From: Phoebastria nigripes
Lineage: Eukaryota > Chordata > Aves > Procellariiformes > Diomedeidae
DNA: 64,000 nucleotides
Direction of reading: 5' to 3'
Assembly: GCA_035582835.1 (NCBI GenBank)
Contig: JAYKAV010002930.1
Location: forward strand, 371,767-435,766
Shown here: in pieces, positions 37,001 through 50,686 of the stretch
Layout: every line of letters starts with the position of its first letter
How positions within the stretch are numbered: the stretch's first letter is position 1
The notes under the pieces: model-generated
Told to the model about the DNA's origin: nothing
What the model saw: only the letters and a program-made list of their open reading frames with translations
Databases searched by the model: none
Translations under genes and position numbers: made by a program

Positions 37001-40000
37001 TGTGCTTTCCTATCGATCTCGTTCCTGCTGCTTGTGGAGCGGTCTGTACCCAGGAAAGGACCAGGGCCATTAGCTAATAGGAAAGCGAAACCAGCCTCAC
37101 CCCTTCGCTCCAAACCAGGTTGAAAGACAATCCCAGGGTTATGTGCCTACAAAGCTGGCCCAGTTTCCTGGCGGGTGAACCAAGACCTTGTCTGTTTGCA
37201 GTTATTCTAGTCCACAGGTTTCTTTCTTGAGCACAATTTTCCCATGGGAAGCATAACCAGGATATGACGGTTACCCTATTTAAACAAAAATGTGTATATT
37301 AAAAAAAAAAATCCTAATCTGAAAGTATAGTGTATCTGAGATTCCTCTATTATAGACATTTAGTCTACAGATTTATGGCTACATTTGCTATGTTATGCTT
37401 GAATAAACATATAATTCATTGAAATACACAAGACTGATAAAAGTAATATGATCTCTTTAAAGAGAATAAACTGTTTGTAAATTTATAAAGAGTATAATCT
37501 GTTAGGCCTTATTTGAAGTATGTACTGTGGTTTGGTAAAAGTACAACATTAAAAGAGCCTTGCCAGATGAGGACTGGGGTTTTTTTGTGTGTGTGTATGC
37601 TTGCTTTTGAATATTTGAAATCTTCATTTAACAAAAAAAAAAGCTCTACAGGCTGTGTGTGTAAGTGCCTGAGATGACATGCAGAGTGCTCTTCAGATTT
37701 CTGTGTACAGTGGCTCCAGGGAGGGGACAGGTGAATCTGTTTTTCTGAATAATTTGGATCCAATGTTGTCTGGAAACAAAAGTGGCTGATAGCGCCACTG
37801 ACTGGCCGGAGATTTTTAAAAGAGGATTTGATAAAATTAATTAATAGTAAGAATTCAGACTAATGCTGCCACTGCACATCCAGCTGGTGTTTATTTGATG
37901 GGGGAAAGATCTAGAGAAGCATTAGGCCCTTTCAGGGCAAGAGCTGGTGTGCAGTCGCGCGGCTCTTTCCCCACACACCCCGTATACCTCTGTCCTGTTT
38001 GGATGGCGTCTACCCATCCCTGCCCAAGACATACCACGTGCATTTCAATAATGACTAGTATTGCTCATGAGGTTACTTGTCAAGGGGAGAGAGGCCTCCT
38101 AGAGGCTCCTCTTCTTGCAGGCATCCTCTTGCCTGGCCCCCACACAGGCCAGCAACAGCTTTGTGGTAGAGGATGGACTAGGACTCCTGCTTCTCCTGCC
38201 AGCTCTCCCTCTGCGCGCAGCCTAGCTGACACCCGTGGGTACTGAAGACACACCGGTGTTGCCTGCGGGACAGAAAACCACGCTCCTGTACACATGAAGC
38301 GCTGGGTGCTTGCACCAACACAATGGCCTGCTGCATCTTCGTGCAAGGTTTTTGTTTTTCCTAGTGAAAGACCTCAGCTGGCTCCTTATTGCAGGCAACT
38401 CTTCCTCCCCCATGCCACTATGTGAGCCCTTCCCTGCAACTCAGCAAGAAAAAAAAAGGTCTGCCGGGGCATTTGAGGGGACAGGGAATCTCGTCTCTGA
38501 CAGCCCTCTGGTTTATTAATTGAATCTCAGGAGCTGCCTTCAGCCTTTGAGTGATGTAGCCCAGGGTAGGTCAGATCAAAGGTGCATCTCATGCTGTAGC
38601 CTGGTTTTGTTGTGCCCAAAAGCAGATGCCTAGGGACGATGATAACGAGATGAGTACATAGCGCAGTGTACTTGTGATACTTCCTCAGAAGACCCTCTCG
38701 GCTGCCAGCCGTGTGCAGTTTAAGGACTTCCTGGGCCAGAGGTGTTTTTATATGTTTAGTCATCTCTTTCATCCCTACTCACCATGTGCTTGTGCAGAAC
38801 AAGTGGGATCTCCTCACAACTCCAGTCATTTCAAAACAGCGAATTGCTGTGCTATTTAATTTTAAAAAACAACTAGCAACTGAGCAAGAAGGGGAGTGGT
38901 TTTCTTTATCTCTGCTTGCTAATGAAACAACCTCACCATGTCTTAAAGCAGAGATGCAAAAGAGATTTTTCAAATCTAATTTGTGCTCTGCACAGTCCCA
39001 ATTACATCTCTGTAAAGATCACTGCATTTTATAATGATACACTGAGGACAAACTGCATACTCCCGATACCCAGATAAATCTGCAGCCCTGTGTGAATTGA
39101 CTTCTGACTGATACTTCCCGTCATCGTCTAACAAGATTTGTAACTTGATCCCACATTGCATGTGTACTAAAGAATTATTTTTTATCTGTGACTTCCTCAT
39201 CTATCAGTGTCCATGGATAGTCATGTTTCTTGTACAAGAGACAGGCAGGTGCTTTGCTTCTGGAGCTGACTGCTGTTATCCCCTGGATTAAAGGCAGGCC
39301 CCCAGCAGCATGGCTGCAGGCCGCCTTACCCTGCCAGCTTCAATCTGAACGGCCGCAGCTTTTGGGTAAGAGGGGCAGGTTCCCCCTGCCCCGACAGCTG
39401 TGCAGCGTCAGCTGCCCGGGGGTGCCGGCTGGGTGCAAAGTGGGGAGAGGCAGCACAGATAGGGGCCGGGATGCTTCCTGGAGGAAGAGCAAGACAACAG
39501 GCTTCAGGGATGGCAGAAAGAAAGTTTTTTCCTAAGGCCCTGAAAGAGGCTTTGTTAAGTTTGCTGCAACCCAGGAGGACCTGGAAAGTTGTTGAACTAG
39601 GGGCAAGGATGAAGGAAAGGGGCTGGCCTGGGAAGGCAATGCAGGCAAGAGAAAGAGCTGCTTTATTTCTGTTCTGAATCACCCATCAAAGCTGAGAGGT
39701 TGTTTTGTTTTGCTTTCAGAAGTTCCCTTGTGCTAGTTTGGTTTTAAATGAAACCTAACTGTGTGGTTGAAAAGCACCTTTGGTATATTCACGTTCACGT
39801 CAAGGAAGAACTATAGGCAGTGCTACCTCAGAGTCCTGGCTGACTATTGGTCCTGCTCCCACATAAACCAAGAAAAGCCAGAGGTACCTGACCTCTCCAA
39901 ATGTCTCCATTCCTGTTTACCTTGAATTACCTTTGTGGTGTTTCATGATGTATTCCTGCAGAAATCTCTTCCCAGGGGAGGGTTTTACCTCGCCTTGGCG

Positions 40001-43000
40001 ACCAGTCTTGTCTGAATCCCACGAGTGTGGCAGTACCCTACAGGGGTTTGTGGCTGGCAGAGCTCCTGGCAGAGCTGCTCAACAGCCACCGGAGGAGAGC
40101 AAAAGATAGCAACTCTTACAGCTTCAGTTCTCCCACCAGCCTTTGTGCCACTCCCTCATGCCACACACGGCTTTTTGTACGTCTCCATTTTGTTGGTATC
40201 CTTAAGCACACAGCAGATTAAACGCTGGTTGTCCCCGAACTGTGGCCAACACACCTCAGCTTCTCTCTTCAGAGGACATGGTTGAAAACCCTGAAGGTCC
40301 TGAAGAGTATCAGCTACTCCTCTCCCTTCCAACAGGTGTGAAGTTCATCGATGCTGAAAATGCATCCTTGCGGTGCCTGCTCATCTAATAAGGCCAGGTC
40401 TTTCTGACACCTTTTTCCCAGGAGTGTAGGGAACCTTCACTAGCTGCAAAAAGGGTTCCTGCACCCTCTCGTTACTGATGGTTTGATCACTAAAATGAGG
40501 CAAAGACTGCATAGATGCAGCAGTTTCAAATTGCTAAGTATCTTAGCAGGATACAGTGAAGGGAAGGGTAGAAGCGAGGGGTTTAGCTGCTTGACTTGAT
40601 TTATAGGGGCTATGGTGAAGTTGCATTTTAAATCCTATCGAACACTAAGCCTCAGAAGTCAATGAGACAGGATTTCCCTTTGCAGAGTTGTGCTGGGTAA
40701 ACCTGCTAATCTCCAAATCCTTCAGTTGTTTCATGACGGGATGTGGTAGGCAGGTTAGGGTTACTGGCTTTTCTCCATTTCCAGATGCCTGCGCATGTTT
40801 ATTTAGCTGGATGAGAAATGAAGTGAAAGTGCTGCTTTTGTGTGTAAGGGATTTGTGGGGTAATACTTACTACTGTTTTGATAGAGGTGTTAAAGGGCAA
40901 GGATTGAAACTGTAAGGCTTATTTATTGTTAGGGGTTTTTTTGAAAGAGAGGGAGAGAGAAGTCCTTTAGATGGTCGAGGGAGGAAGGAGCAGGAGAGAG
41001 CATGGTTTCTGGAAGCCTCCTCACGTGCCCTAGTCTGGCGCAGCTTCCTTCCCTAGGCAAGCATTTCTCAGGTTAAGGCACACTCCTGGCTTGTTGCCGA
41101 TTATTCTGGTGGTCCACCAAGACCAGCTGTAAGAAACTTCCCGCAGGTGCTTGCAGTGCTGAGGTTGGCCATCTACCCTGTCCCAGCCACCAGCCTTCAC
41201 ATCAAGCAATGTGTTGTGTGAGAGCTGCTCTGTGGTGGTCCCCTGTGTGCGGGGAGCTGTGAAAAAGGTGAACCTGTGTGTCATGATGTAGAAACCTGGA
41301 CATGGGGAGTAAGGTGCCCTGAGAGTTACCATCAGGCATGAACTCGCGGTTCCCACCACGGCAGGAGCACCACGGCAACTTTAAATGGTGCTGTCCCTGC
41401 AGGCAGGCAACCAAATGGGAGCAAATAGGTCAAAACCTTGCTGACACTTGCTGCCACCCAAAAGGAAGGTTTGCAGGTGTGCAGTGATAACGGTGACGAG
41501 CAAAAGGAGGATGAGCTGGTGTGCTCAGGACCTGCAAAGCATGCCCAGCCTGCAGACACACTCCCTCGTTCAGTTGATGCTGATTTTAACTCAGCCCTGG
41601 TGAGGCTGCCAGCTCTCTAGGACTGCTTTTCCACACAGCAGGTATGCCTCGGAGAACAGGATCGAGGTTTTAGCTGCTGGCTTCCCACGACCCATTTGGC
41701 AGTGGATGAACTACAGTGGCTGCAAACACATCTCTGTGCAGCTGAGGGTGCAATTGGATCCCCTCCCGGAGCAGCCAAGGGTAGAGCCGTTTTAGCGGTG
41801 GTTAACCAGGTACCAGCCCAGGCCACTGCCAGGGCACTGCACCCTGTCTGCAACAGGCAGAAGGGCAGCGGGTTTCACAAGCCCCCAATAAAGCAAATTC
41901 TTCGACTGGTATTAGGGCTTTCAGACCTAACAAGGTGCTTTGTTATAGCCCAGGACGAATTTCTAGAGTGCTCTCCTTCCACCTTCCCGGTTTTCTCCCA
42001 TTTGTAAAGTCCACAAGGACTCTTTCACGCTGGCAGAAAGAAGAATTACTCTGATGCATTGCAGTAAGTTGCAATAAATTGCATTGACTTTTTTTTTCTC
42101 TTTTTCCCTCCCTTCTGCTTCTCGTACAATTGATTTCGGGACCAAGCATGCAATCACAATTCACTCACAGTGTCACAGCAGGGACCGAATTACCTAAGGG
42201 AAAAGGCTTGGGTAAAAAATTATGAATGATTTGATTGTACACCAGGAGCACCCATCATTTTTCTGTCATCAGGGCTGCATCAGGCAAGAGTGAGTCTTGC
42301 CTGGGAACCATAAATCAGGTAACACCATTTGGCTTTGGTCACGGGGGCATTCCAACCCTAGCTTCTCTCACACTTTCAGTCTACTCTTTTGAAATTATTA
42401 AATGCTTACATTTGCCCATAATTTTGTATGGTTTTGTCCATCACCCTAAGAGAGGATTCTGTGAAGGTCCATTACAGCTTCCTTCTTCCTACAGACCTGA
42501 GCTGCTTTTAGGACCATTCAATCCTGGGCGCACCAAGGAGACACGGGCAGGAATTTGACCTAAAAGAATGGGGAAAGCGTTGTGGTGTTATTGTGGCCTG
42601 TCACAAGCGTGATATACAATGGCGGGCAGGCAGAGGCAGGGGAGAGAAGGGAAGGCAGCGCAGAGGATGGAAGAGTGGCACTCATCACGGGCAGCACGGC
42701 CAGCAGCTCGTGGCCAGAGGCGAGATGGGGATGGAAGGCCAGGCGAGCCCATGTACCACTGAAGATGTGAGCGTCATTTCATTTTTAAGGGCAGCGAGGA
42801 TGGGAGAACGTAATGGCAACCATTTTCCTGTGTAAAGAGGTCGCTGTGGGTGGCAGTGTAAGGTATTATCCAGTTTTGGGAGGAGCACACAGGCGGATAC
42901 AACAAGCAATAAGAAAGGTTGAAAAAGGACAGGGAGGATAAAATAAAAATGCCAAAATTTCTGGAGTCAGTTTAGGAGCTTTTGGGTGCCACTGGACACC

Positions 43001-43200
43001 ACATCACCACATACCCTCCAAACAGTAGCATTTCTAGTGCTAATGATAGATATTGTCACTAGGGACTCAGTCTCAATAAATATCATCAGCTTGCTCTCTC
43101 CATCTCACTTTTTCCATTAATACTTCCATTTGCTGCAGAGGATGCCCTTGAGATTTATGGTTGTACAGCAATGGCATTTTGGACTTCTGTCAGGAATTGC

Positions 43201-43312
43201 ATTTTGTTACTGGAAGCTGAAGATAAATTTTGCTATAAAAATAACTAATTAAAGCTGTTTTTAAAAAAAATCTAAATTGAAAATAAATTTTTAAAGCTTC
43301 CAGTAACCAAAT
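43201..43312. repeat. 112-bp element with 18-bp terminal inverted repeats
   Basis: The left arm ATTTTGTTACTGGAAGCT (43201-43218) and the right arm AGCTTCCAGTAACCAAAT (43295-43312) are reverse complements at 17 of 18 positions, including an uninterrupted 13-bp stretch (43206-43218 with 43295-43307). The 76-nt interior is A/T-rich. The layout resembles a small MITE or a hairpin-forming sequence. I see no convincing target-site duplication, and I do not recognise a family. Confidence 0.75.
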
Positions 43313-46218
43313 AACTATCAGAAATTAATATGCCAACGGCAACTGACTATTATCTTTTGTGCACCGACTGACTACGATCTGGGGCGAAGTCCTCTTCCCT
43401 CCCACCTCCTGCAAGAGTTGGTAAGGAGGAAAGCGGGAAATCTTGGTGTGTAAAACATACTGGCCAAATTCTGTTTTCAGTTGTTTTACCTCTCTGTAAA
43501 TCCACACTGCAGAAGTAAAAGCAGTGGATTCAAACTGCCAGCAGAGCCTCGAAGCATACAAGCACCATGAATCATTTTCTTCCAGAATGCTTCCTGCTAT
43601 ACAACAGAGCACCCNATTCTGAGAGTTTGCGACCCTAAGTCCCCGGTGCAGGTGTGAGTGAAACACAGAGACGCAGAGTTAGTTATTCTATGAACTCAGG
43701 TGACAATCTTTGCCTCCCCAGCAAAGGCACGGTGTGGCTGGCATCCTGGTATCACTGACGCGATCTGATGTGCATAAAGGATCTGCTGTAGTGTCAGATT
43801 ATGGGATCCACAAGCTGTTAGTTGTCCTTAACCCTGTCACACAAACATTCAATTGCTGTATTACTGTGCAGCAGTTCCTAGAGAAGTTCCACAGCTTCAA
43901 CTACAGAAGAAAATTACTTGGGCTGGCCATCTGCTCTCTGGATTTACTAGTAGCTGTCACAGCGCATCAGCTAAGCATCTCAGCATGGCAAGGACCTCAG
44001 CAGAGTCAAAAGGCAGGAGGTCCCACAGGTGGAGGTGACAGCCCTTCCAGCTTGCTGTGAACCTAGAAAAGCTCCTTGAAAGAGAATTTCACAAACGAAA
44101 ATTAAAAAAAAAAAACCTACAAAACAAAACCCAATAAAGCCAGGCAAAAGCAGCACATGGTTTACTTTCCCAGCTGCAGTGTGAATTCTAACAAACGCAG
44201 AGNTGCTGTATGAGTGTGGAAAGCAAGGACTGAATTTTGGATTTTCCCTGGACCTGAGCAAAACAAAGCACATCAGCAGGGCCTCCATGGAGCTCATTGG
44301 AGAGGCCAGAGAAGGAAGATAAAACAGGAGATGGGAAAGCAGAGACCAAGCAGAAGGACAGGCTTGGTGCAGACAGTCCTTGTGTGAGTTTGTGCTTTCC
44401 CACTTTAAAAAAGGGTAGGAGAAAATTTATCATCCCGTCCCATTATTATACTGGGAACATGCTGGGGAGAAGCTGTGAGAAAGGCTAGTTCTCGCATTGG
44501 CACTGGATGTTCATCTGTGTAGGTCATTTAGCAGTCTTGAAAGGTGCTGTTGGAGGGCAAGATGGAGACAGCAGACACCTATTTACACTAGAGAGTTAAA
44601 AAGAGGGGTGGGAACATTGGAAATAGTGCAGTGCAATCACAAAATCCTGGAAACTCTAGATTAGACTTTGTCCTCACTCTCTGTTTCTTAGGTTTTGTGG
44701 TTTTTTTATGGTGCCTAAAGTAAAATTTCAGGTAAACAGATTTTTCTGGTTTATATATTTTGCTGAGAATCAAATATTTGTGTGCGTGTGTACATATGCC
44801 TGTTTCTATTCATATAAAAATTACTTAGAGCAAGTTAATCTAAAGAGTGCCATCTACTGCTCATAAGAACAAGTTGCATGTGTAAGCAAAGCAAAGTTGG
44901 GTGCTGGATGAAGTTGGGTTTATGATATGAGGACTTCAGGTATCTCAGACCATTTTAGTTCCTTCTTGGGACTAACCCAAAGCTGGGAGACTGGCTGCAG
45001 GGGCCAGCAGTCCCAGCAGCGCCACAGCTATCCTCTCAGCAACATTGAAAAGGATTTTTTTTTTTCTTCATTCCCAGGTTAGTTCTGAGTTTATCATCTC
45101 AAGGCAAGCTTAAACTGGCACTGATGTATCTGGTATGACCGTACACCTACACCATCCAACAGCTTAGCCATCTGAAAGCAGGGGCGCGAGAGGGAAGACT
45201 TCAGCATTGCTGTTTGCTATGCTGCTCAAATAGCGAAAAGACCATAAATTGCCTCTATGCCCCCATTATTCTTCCTTGGTCACTCACGGCTCTGAAGCTT
45301 GTCACAGGACGCCTCTTCTCAAATTCTCTTGTTTGGGCAAACAGCTACTGGGGTTTCCAGGGTGTTTCACTAAAGCTGGTGCTCCCTGTCCGCAAATAAC
45401 AAATTGAAACATGTATAAACGCATCTCGTATAGTATCAGTTTATATGTTAAAGCACCACAGTCTGAGTGGCTTTCTGTGGGCTGGGCTTTTTACAGAATA
45501 GTTCAAGCTGGGCAGAGTGACTTTTCAGCTGGCCCTAGGATACCTTAAGTAGTTGTTAGACATCTCCTGTTGCAGCTGTGATGGTACAAGATCGTGAGCT
45601 ACACATGTGACATACTCTACATCCACATGTAAGTACGGAGTTGCTGTCATACACCTCCAGTAAAGAGAAGGAAATCTTTGTATGCTGCCTGAGGAAAATA
45701 CCACAAAAGTGGGATCTTAAAATGTTCGATATTCCCCTAACTGGAAAGCTTGCATCATTGTGTATTAAATCAGCACACATGTCCTCTGTTCGATGAAATG
45801 GCTTCTTCTGCGGGCAAAATAGACTTCATATAGTCNATCTTAGATTAGCAATTGTTGAAAACTAAACTAAATGCCAGTCATATTGGAAATGTCACATGGT
45901 GTTATTGAATCGTTATGACTCCAGCTTTATTAATTTATGGTTTCTAAAATATCATTGTCAAAACACTGATACTCAGATGTTGTCTTTCTTTCCATGATTT
46001 TGTAGAACATAAATAACCACCTTATCTCAGTCCTGCCAGCCAAAGAACATGGTACTGCAAGACAGATAGTACATTCATTCGTGGTGGATAACTGGTCCGT
46101 TCAGACCCGAATATGTTGTGTGTGCAATAGGGCTGTTCCATTTTGGAAACACATCAGCCTCTCTGCTGCTCTTACACGTATCAACCCCTAGAAAACCTAC
46201 TGAGTATCCAGATCAAAG

Positions 46219-46252
46219 TTGAGGAATAAACTTGAGGACTTGAGGAATAAAC
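46219..46252. repeat. Two-copy 21-nt-period direct repeat
   Basis: TTGAGGAATAAAC occurs at 46219-46231 and again at 46240-46252, joined by TTGAGGAC. This is a local tandem duplication that also creates two AATAAA hexamers. With no transcript evident here, these are not called as poly(A) signals. Confidence 0.85.
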
Positions 46253-46700
46253 AAGACATTGCGTGTGGCCCGGAGCCTTTTGTGTGTAGCAACCTTCTCC
46301 AAAGCTGCTTTTCTGTGCAAGGAATATCTGGTTGGGGACCCAGAAAGAGTGTAGGAAGTGGTACCTGATTGGAGTTATTAACCAGTACTAGCACTCACTA
46401 GCATGATTAGCTAGTAGCTAGAGCCAGCCTGATTTTTTCAAGATCCTGAATAACTCAGATGAGATGTGTGAACTGCCCCATCCACCTCAGTAGATTTTCA
46501 TTCAGGAGCTGATAGTATTTCAGATACTGATGCTAACTACATTCCTTATCAAAGAATGGCAGAAAGGAANCCTTTTTAGAGTTAGACGGCATTTGGCATT
46601 CAAAAGGTTTTCCAAGCAAAGAGGCTTCATTCAAAACAGCATTTCCTTGGGAAAGCTCCGTTTCCAATAAACGTTTTGAGCTTCTGTCACTGAAAGTCCC

Positions 46701-48500
46701 CGGAGGAAAAATGTAACAAAAGTCCACAGTGATCTGCACAGGAATACAAAACCTCACCAGATTCAGTGTCATGCTAATGAAAACTTCTTCAGGTGCTCAG
46801 CAGGGCAGGTCTCCCTGGGCTTGTAACAACCAAGGCTGCTTCTCCGCTGGGAAGTGGAGCTTCTCCAACCCCAGGGACTNCAGCAGAGCAGTGGGGTGCC
46901 GTGGGGAAGGCCCCCAAGACAGGCACAGAGACCACATGGGAAACACGAGCATCTCTGCTGAGTGGCGGGCTCTCCTGGGCTACTGGAGGAAGGCATAGGT
47001 GGGGTGGCAGCAGGTTGCAAGACCCTCCCTTGCCTTTCCTCTTGGTTTCTTGCTTCAGTTCCCAGCACATATGTTCAGCTCCACGCCATGACAAGGTCAC
47101 AGGCCACCACCCTGATGATTATCTGCTGTATGCCGAGAAGACATGGTCTATATTTTTTGAGTGGTGTAATGGGCTTCAAGTTGTTTGCTTATTACAGCTG
47201 CTGGCTGGCCAGCCACCAGAGTGTGCCAGGTTATCCTTTGGAGTAAATCAGTAACGGTCCCGGGAGGAGGATAAAAAGTGGCAAATGTAAAGTCAGGTAG
47301 GAAGGGGCATCCAAGCAGGTGAAAGGGTTGGTTTTGGTCAAATGGTTGCCGCCAACTGAACTGACATGCCAGCTAAATAGATAAAAGGCCTTTAGTCCTC
47401 TGCAAGTAGCCACCTGCAAGAAGTAGCAGTCAAGCCAGCAGATGATGGGATGTAGATGAGATAAGGACAGGAGGAAAGTGCAGCAAGGCTTGAACGTTGG
47501 CCTAAACAGAAGCTGTTCCTGCAGCTTTTCCTGTAAAATAAAACACTTCAGCATTTCAGGAACACTAAAAATCCCTCTCTAGCCTGTTTGGTCAGGGACT
47601 AGGTGGCACTGTGTACCCAAAAAATGAGACGTTAGTCGAATGTTTCTGTATGGTTACAGGCTGAAGTGAATGGTAGCGAAAAGCCTGACAAAACAGGAGC
47701 AGCACGGGGAGAACGGGACGTCTGATGGTATGGTCGTATGTACAGAAGCCTTGTTTACGGGAAAAGAAGATGAAGGACCCACTTTCTGAGTCAAACGTCC
47801 CCATCCCAGTTTCCAGACATGCTTGCAGTCCCTTGCCACCACGCTTGCCTGGTGTGTCNGGCTGGTTGTTGGTGTTGGGCAAGGGGACAGACAGACTCTT
47901 GCCCACAGGGCCTTCCTGCTGAACCTGCCCATAAGCTGCTTTTCTGCTAGAAGCACGTGGAAGCACCAACACAGCTTGTCCCCACCGACGAGCCCAGGGT
48001 TTGGGGCTGGCAGCAGCAGATTGCCATGCCTCTTGTGGGGAAAGAAAATCTTTCACCAAAGCATGTGATAAGGCATGATAAAACACAGCAAACAGTTTGT
48101 CGTAAAGCTACAAGAGCTTTTTGGGAAGTTGACAGTTTACAAAAACCTGGCACTTGCATACGCAGAAGTATGTGGAAGCTTGTGACGGTGGGTTGTTTGG
48201 GTTTTGTTTTTTTCTGCTTGCACCCACAACACCCACAATTTGAAAAGGTGAAAACAGTTCCCCCAGGATTACCCCATTACAGCAATTATCCCCTGCAGCA
48301 CCAAGCGTTGCTTTCTTGTTTATGTGGTGGGAAAGCAAGTGGCAGTTTAAGCAGTGAATTCTCTACAGGCTTGACTCTGAAGTCCTACAGCTGGTGGGAG
48401 CCAGCTTCAACAGGAGGAAAAAAAGCCTGGATGGGGAGAGAAATCCTGTGCCCCTCAGATAATATCTTCTGAGGGGATCATTTGGCATTTTGTATGCACC
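46701..48500. other. GC-richer patch with overlapping ORFs, no gene supported
   Basis: Open frames of 90-171 residues overlap on both strands here (for example 46793-47254 and 47957-48472 on plus, 46789-47100 and 47592-48086 on minus). When several phases and both strands are open at once, the cause is usually low stop density from base composition. None of the translations shows a domain, signal peptide or repeat I recognise. N bases at 46570, 46880 and 47859 lie in or near it. Confidence 0.6.
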
Positions 48501-50670
48501 ATTCGCAGCAGCACAGAGCATGACAGAGGCCACCAGCATTTATGGATGAAGTTGCCACCATGTTATCTCCCAGTCCCAAAGGCATTGATGTCTGAGTTAC
48601 AGAAGGAAGCCTGCAATGGGGGGGAAGCAGAGGAGGGACCTCATGAGGAAGCCAACCATTCTCTAAACCATCTACAAATGACAGACGAACCCTTGACCGC
48701 TATCCTGCACACACATTGATTGAGCTGCTGGATGCTTATCACAACGTGCACCTTTTGATTGCTTTCAGCTATCCTGAGAGAATGAAAGCTTTACTTGCTT
48801 GTTTTGGCTCTGAAAGACATCCTTCCTGTCTCCTCATTGTAGGGGCTGTTGTCTCTGACTTCATCAGACCAATAATCCCGAGCAAATCGATGGTATAGCT
48901 GACTCTCTCTTGACTTGCCCTAATGGGCCACGGAGATGAATGCACAGATTAGATGTCTTTAGAAATGCTCTGGTCCACTGAAAATAGCATCACTGATCTA
49001 AAACTATCGTGTGCTGTCTTACAAATACACAGAAATCATCACCATCGCTGCTTGACCTGAATCCATCAGACTGGTTTTCCCTGACCCAGCTGAGAGCAGG
49101 CTATTGCAAGGTGACCAGGGCACACCGGCCAGCTGTAGGAGAGTCCTAGTCTTTACCTCTGTCAATGCTTTTGTGCCAGGCCACAACAAAAAATCACATA
49201 GCGCTCAAAACTAGCAAGCAGGGGAGGCATTAGGATGGAAGAGAAGGCCTGGATAAATGATGGAAGGTGTGAGGGGTAGTAACCTTCAGGGGAGCAATAT
49301 GGACTGGCAAGCAAACAGCAAGTTTGTCACCAGAGACAGGGGATCCCAAAGCAAGTCAGAGAGTCAAGAAGACAGGTACTCAGGGATGGAAACTACAAGA
49401 TGGTCACAACATACATAAGATCTTTAGGAAAGGCTGGCAGACTTTCTTTTATGGTATTATTAATGTTTAACATCATTTAATTTCCTGTAAGACTAGGTTA
49501 TTTGTATTTATAAACAATGTATAACCACCTTCATTTTTTTCATCAAGCCAAAGGCTCTTTTCAGTTGTAAAATACTTCTGTTAAATAGTATACCCATCCA
49601 TTTGAACTTCTTCCATTGGGTAAAACATAAACAGGAACATAATCCAATCTGAGTTGCTTTTATATAATGTTTTCCTGCCAATTGCCATTTTAGATTTTTC
49701 TGAGAGACCAGGGAGTTATGTTATGTTAAGCTTTAAGGGGATGAGTTCTGTTGCTCTAGAAAGCTAAATGAAAAGTAAAGTACATGAAAAGTAAAAACAT
49801 CCAAGGCAGTTGATATAAATTAGTGCAAGCAGAATATGAAGACTTGAGCCTTTTGGGAGCCTATGGGAAACAAAACCACTCCCAGCAAGTGAGCAGGAGC
49901 AAACGGCAACAGCACGATGGGAAATATTCTCTCTGTCACATCATCAATGAAGATTTCTGAAACCATAAATCCACAAAAAAACACCTCTTCTCAGTTGATT
50001 TTCTGCTACTTCCAGCTCTCCTCTTCCTCTTCCTCCCCTTATCCTTCCTATCCTCCTTTTTACCCTCAGGGCAGTATGTGCAGACATACCTAAGCCAGCT
50101 ATTAACATAGATAAACTGGTTAACAGCAGCAGTCAAGTCATAGGGCACATCCATCCGCATGATGTTTTGCAGGGAGTTATGAAATTGCCTGCCCTAAACT
50201 CCTGAGCTGTCCCGACACGAGCCGTCCCCAGCCTGGGTGATGTCCCCAGCACGACATGAAATATTTGCAGTCTTCAGTGTGCTTGCACAAACCACTGATG
50301 CCTGTGCCGCTGAGTCTTCATGTTCAAAGCATCAGCCACAGTTAGCTCCAGCATGTGCCCAAGCTCCTTTCCTTTGCTTTCCTTTTTTTTCCTTTTATTC
50401 ATCCCTACACCTTCTAAAACACTGCTATATTAGGAAGTTTTAAAGAAATACCAAATTCAGCTTATCCTCCCCAGCCGTCACCTTCCCTTGCAGAAAGGAA
50501 TGATACCAAGTATTTGCAGTGCTGCCTCAGCCCCCAGCCCACCCTGCTCCCACCTCCAGCACAGGGAAGTTTGAGTTTCAAATCCATCTCACCGAGCAGG
50601 TCACCAAACACAAAATATGCTTATTATCTTTTCTCTCCAGTAATCAGAGAAACTCGGGCAAAATTAAACA

Positions 50671-50686
50671 GCAAGCAAGCAAGCAA
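50671..50686. repeat. GCAA tetranucleotide repeat, four copies
   Basis: Four perfect GCAA units lie in otherwise unremarkable intergenic DNA. Confidence 0.88.

Larger units (their letters stand above)
32101..46700. other. Intergenic DNA downstream of CNTNAP2, no gene recognised
   Basis: No exon, RNA gene or promoter could be supported. The ORFs are mostly under 120 residues, overlap each other on both strands and match no family I know. Identified content is a truncated CR1 relic near 34.0 kb, an A-rich TAGATA-type tract at about 36219-36250, a 112-bp inverted-repeat element at 43201-43312, a small 21-nt-period duplication at 46219-46252 and short homopolymers. Conserved non-coding elements may be present but cannot be seen without alignment. 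Confidence 0.75.

Noticed and set aside
46729..48472. Cluster of ORFs up to 171 residues on both strands
   Set aside because: Simultaneous openness in several phases points to composition. No start context, splice pattern or family similarity singles one out.
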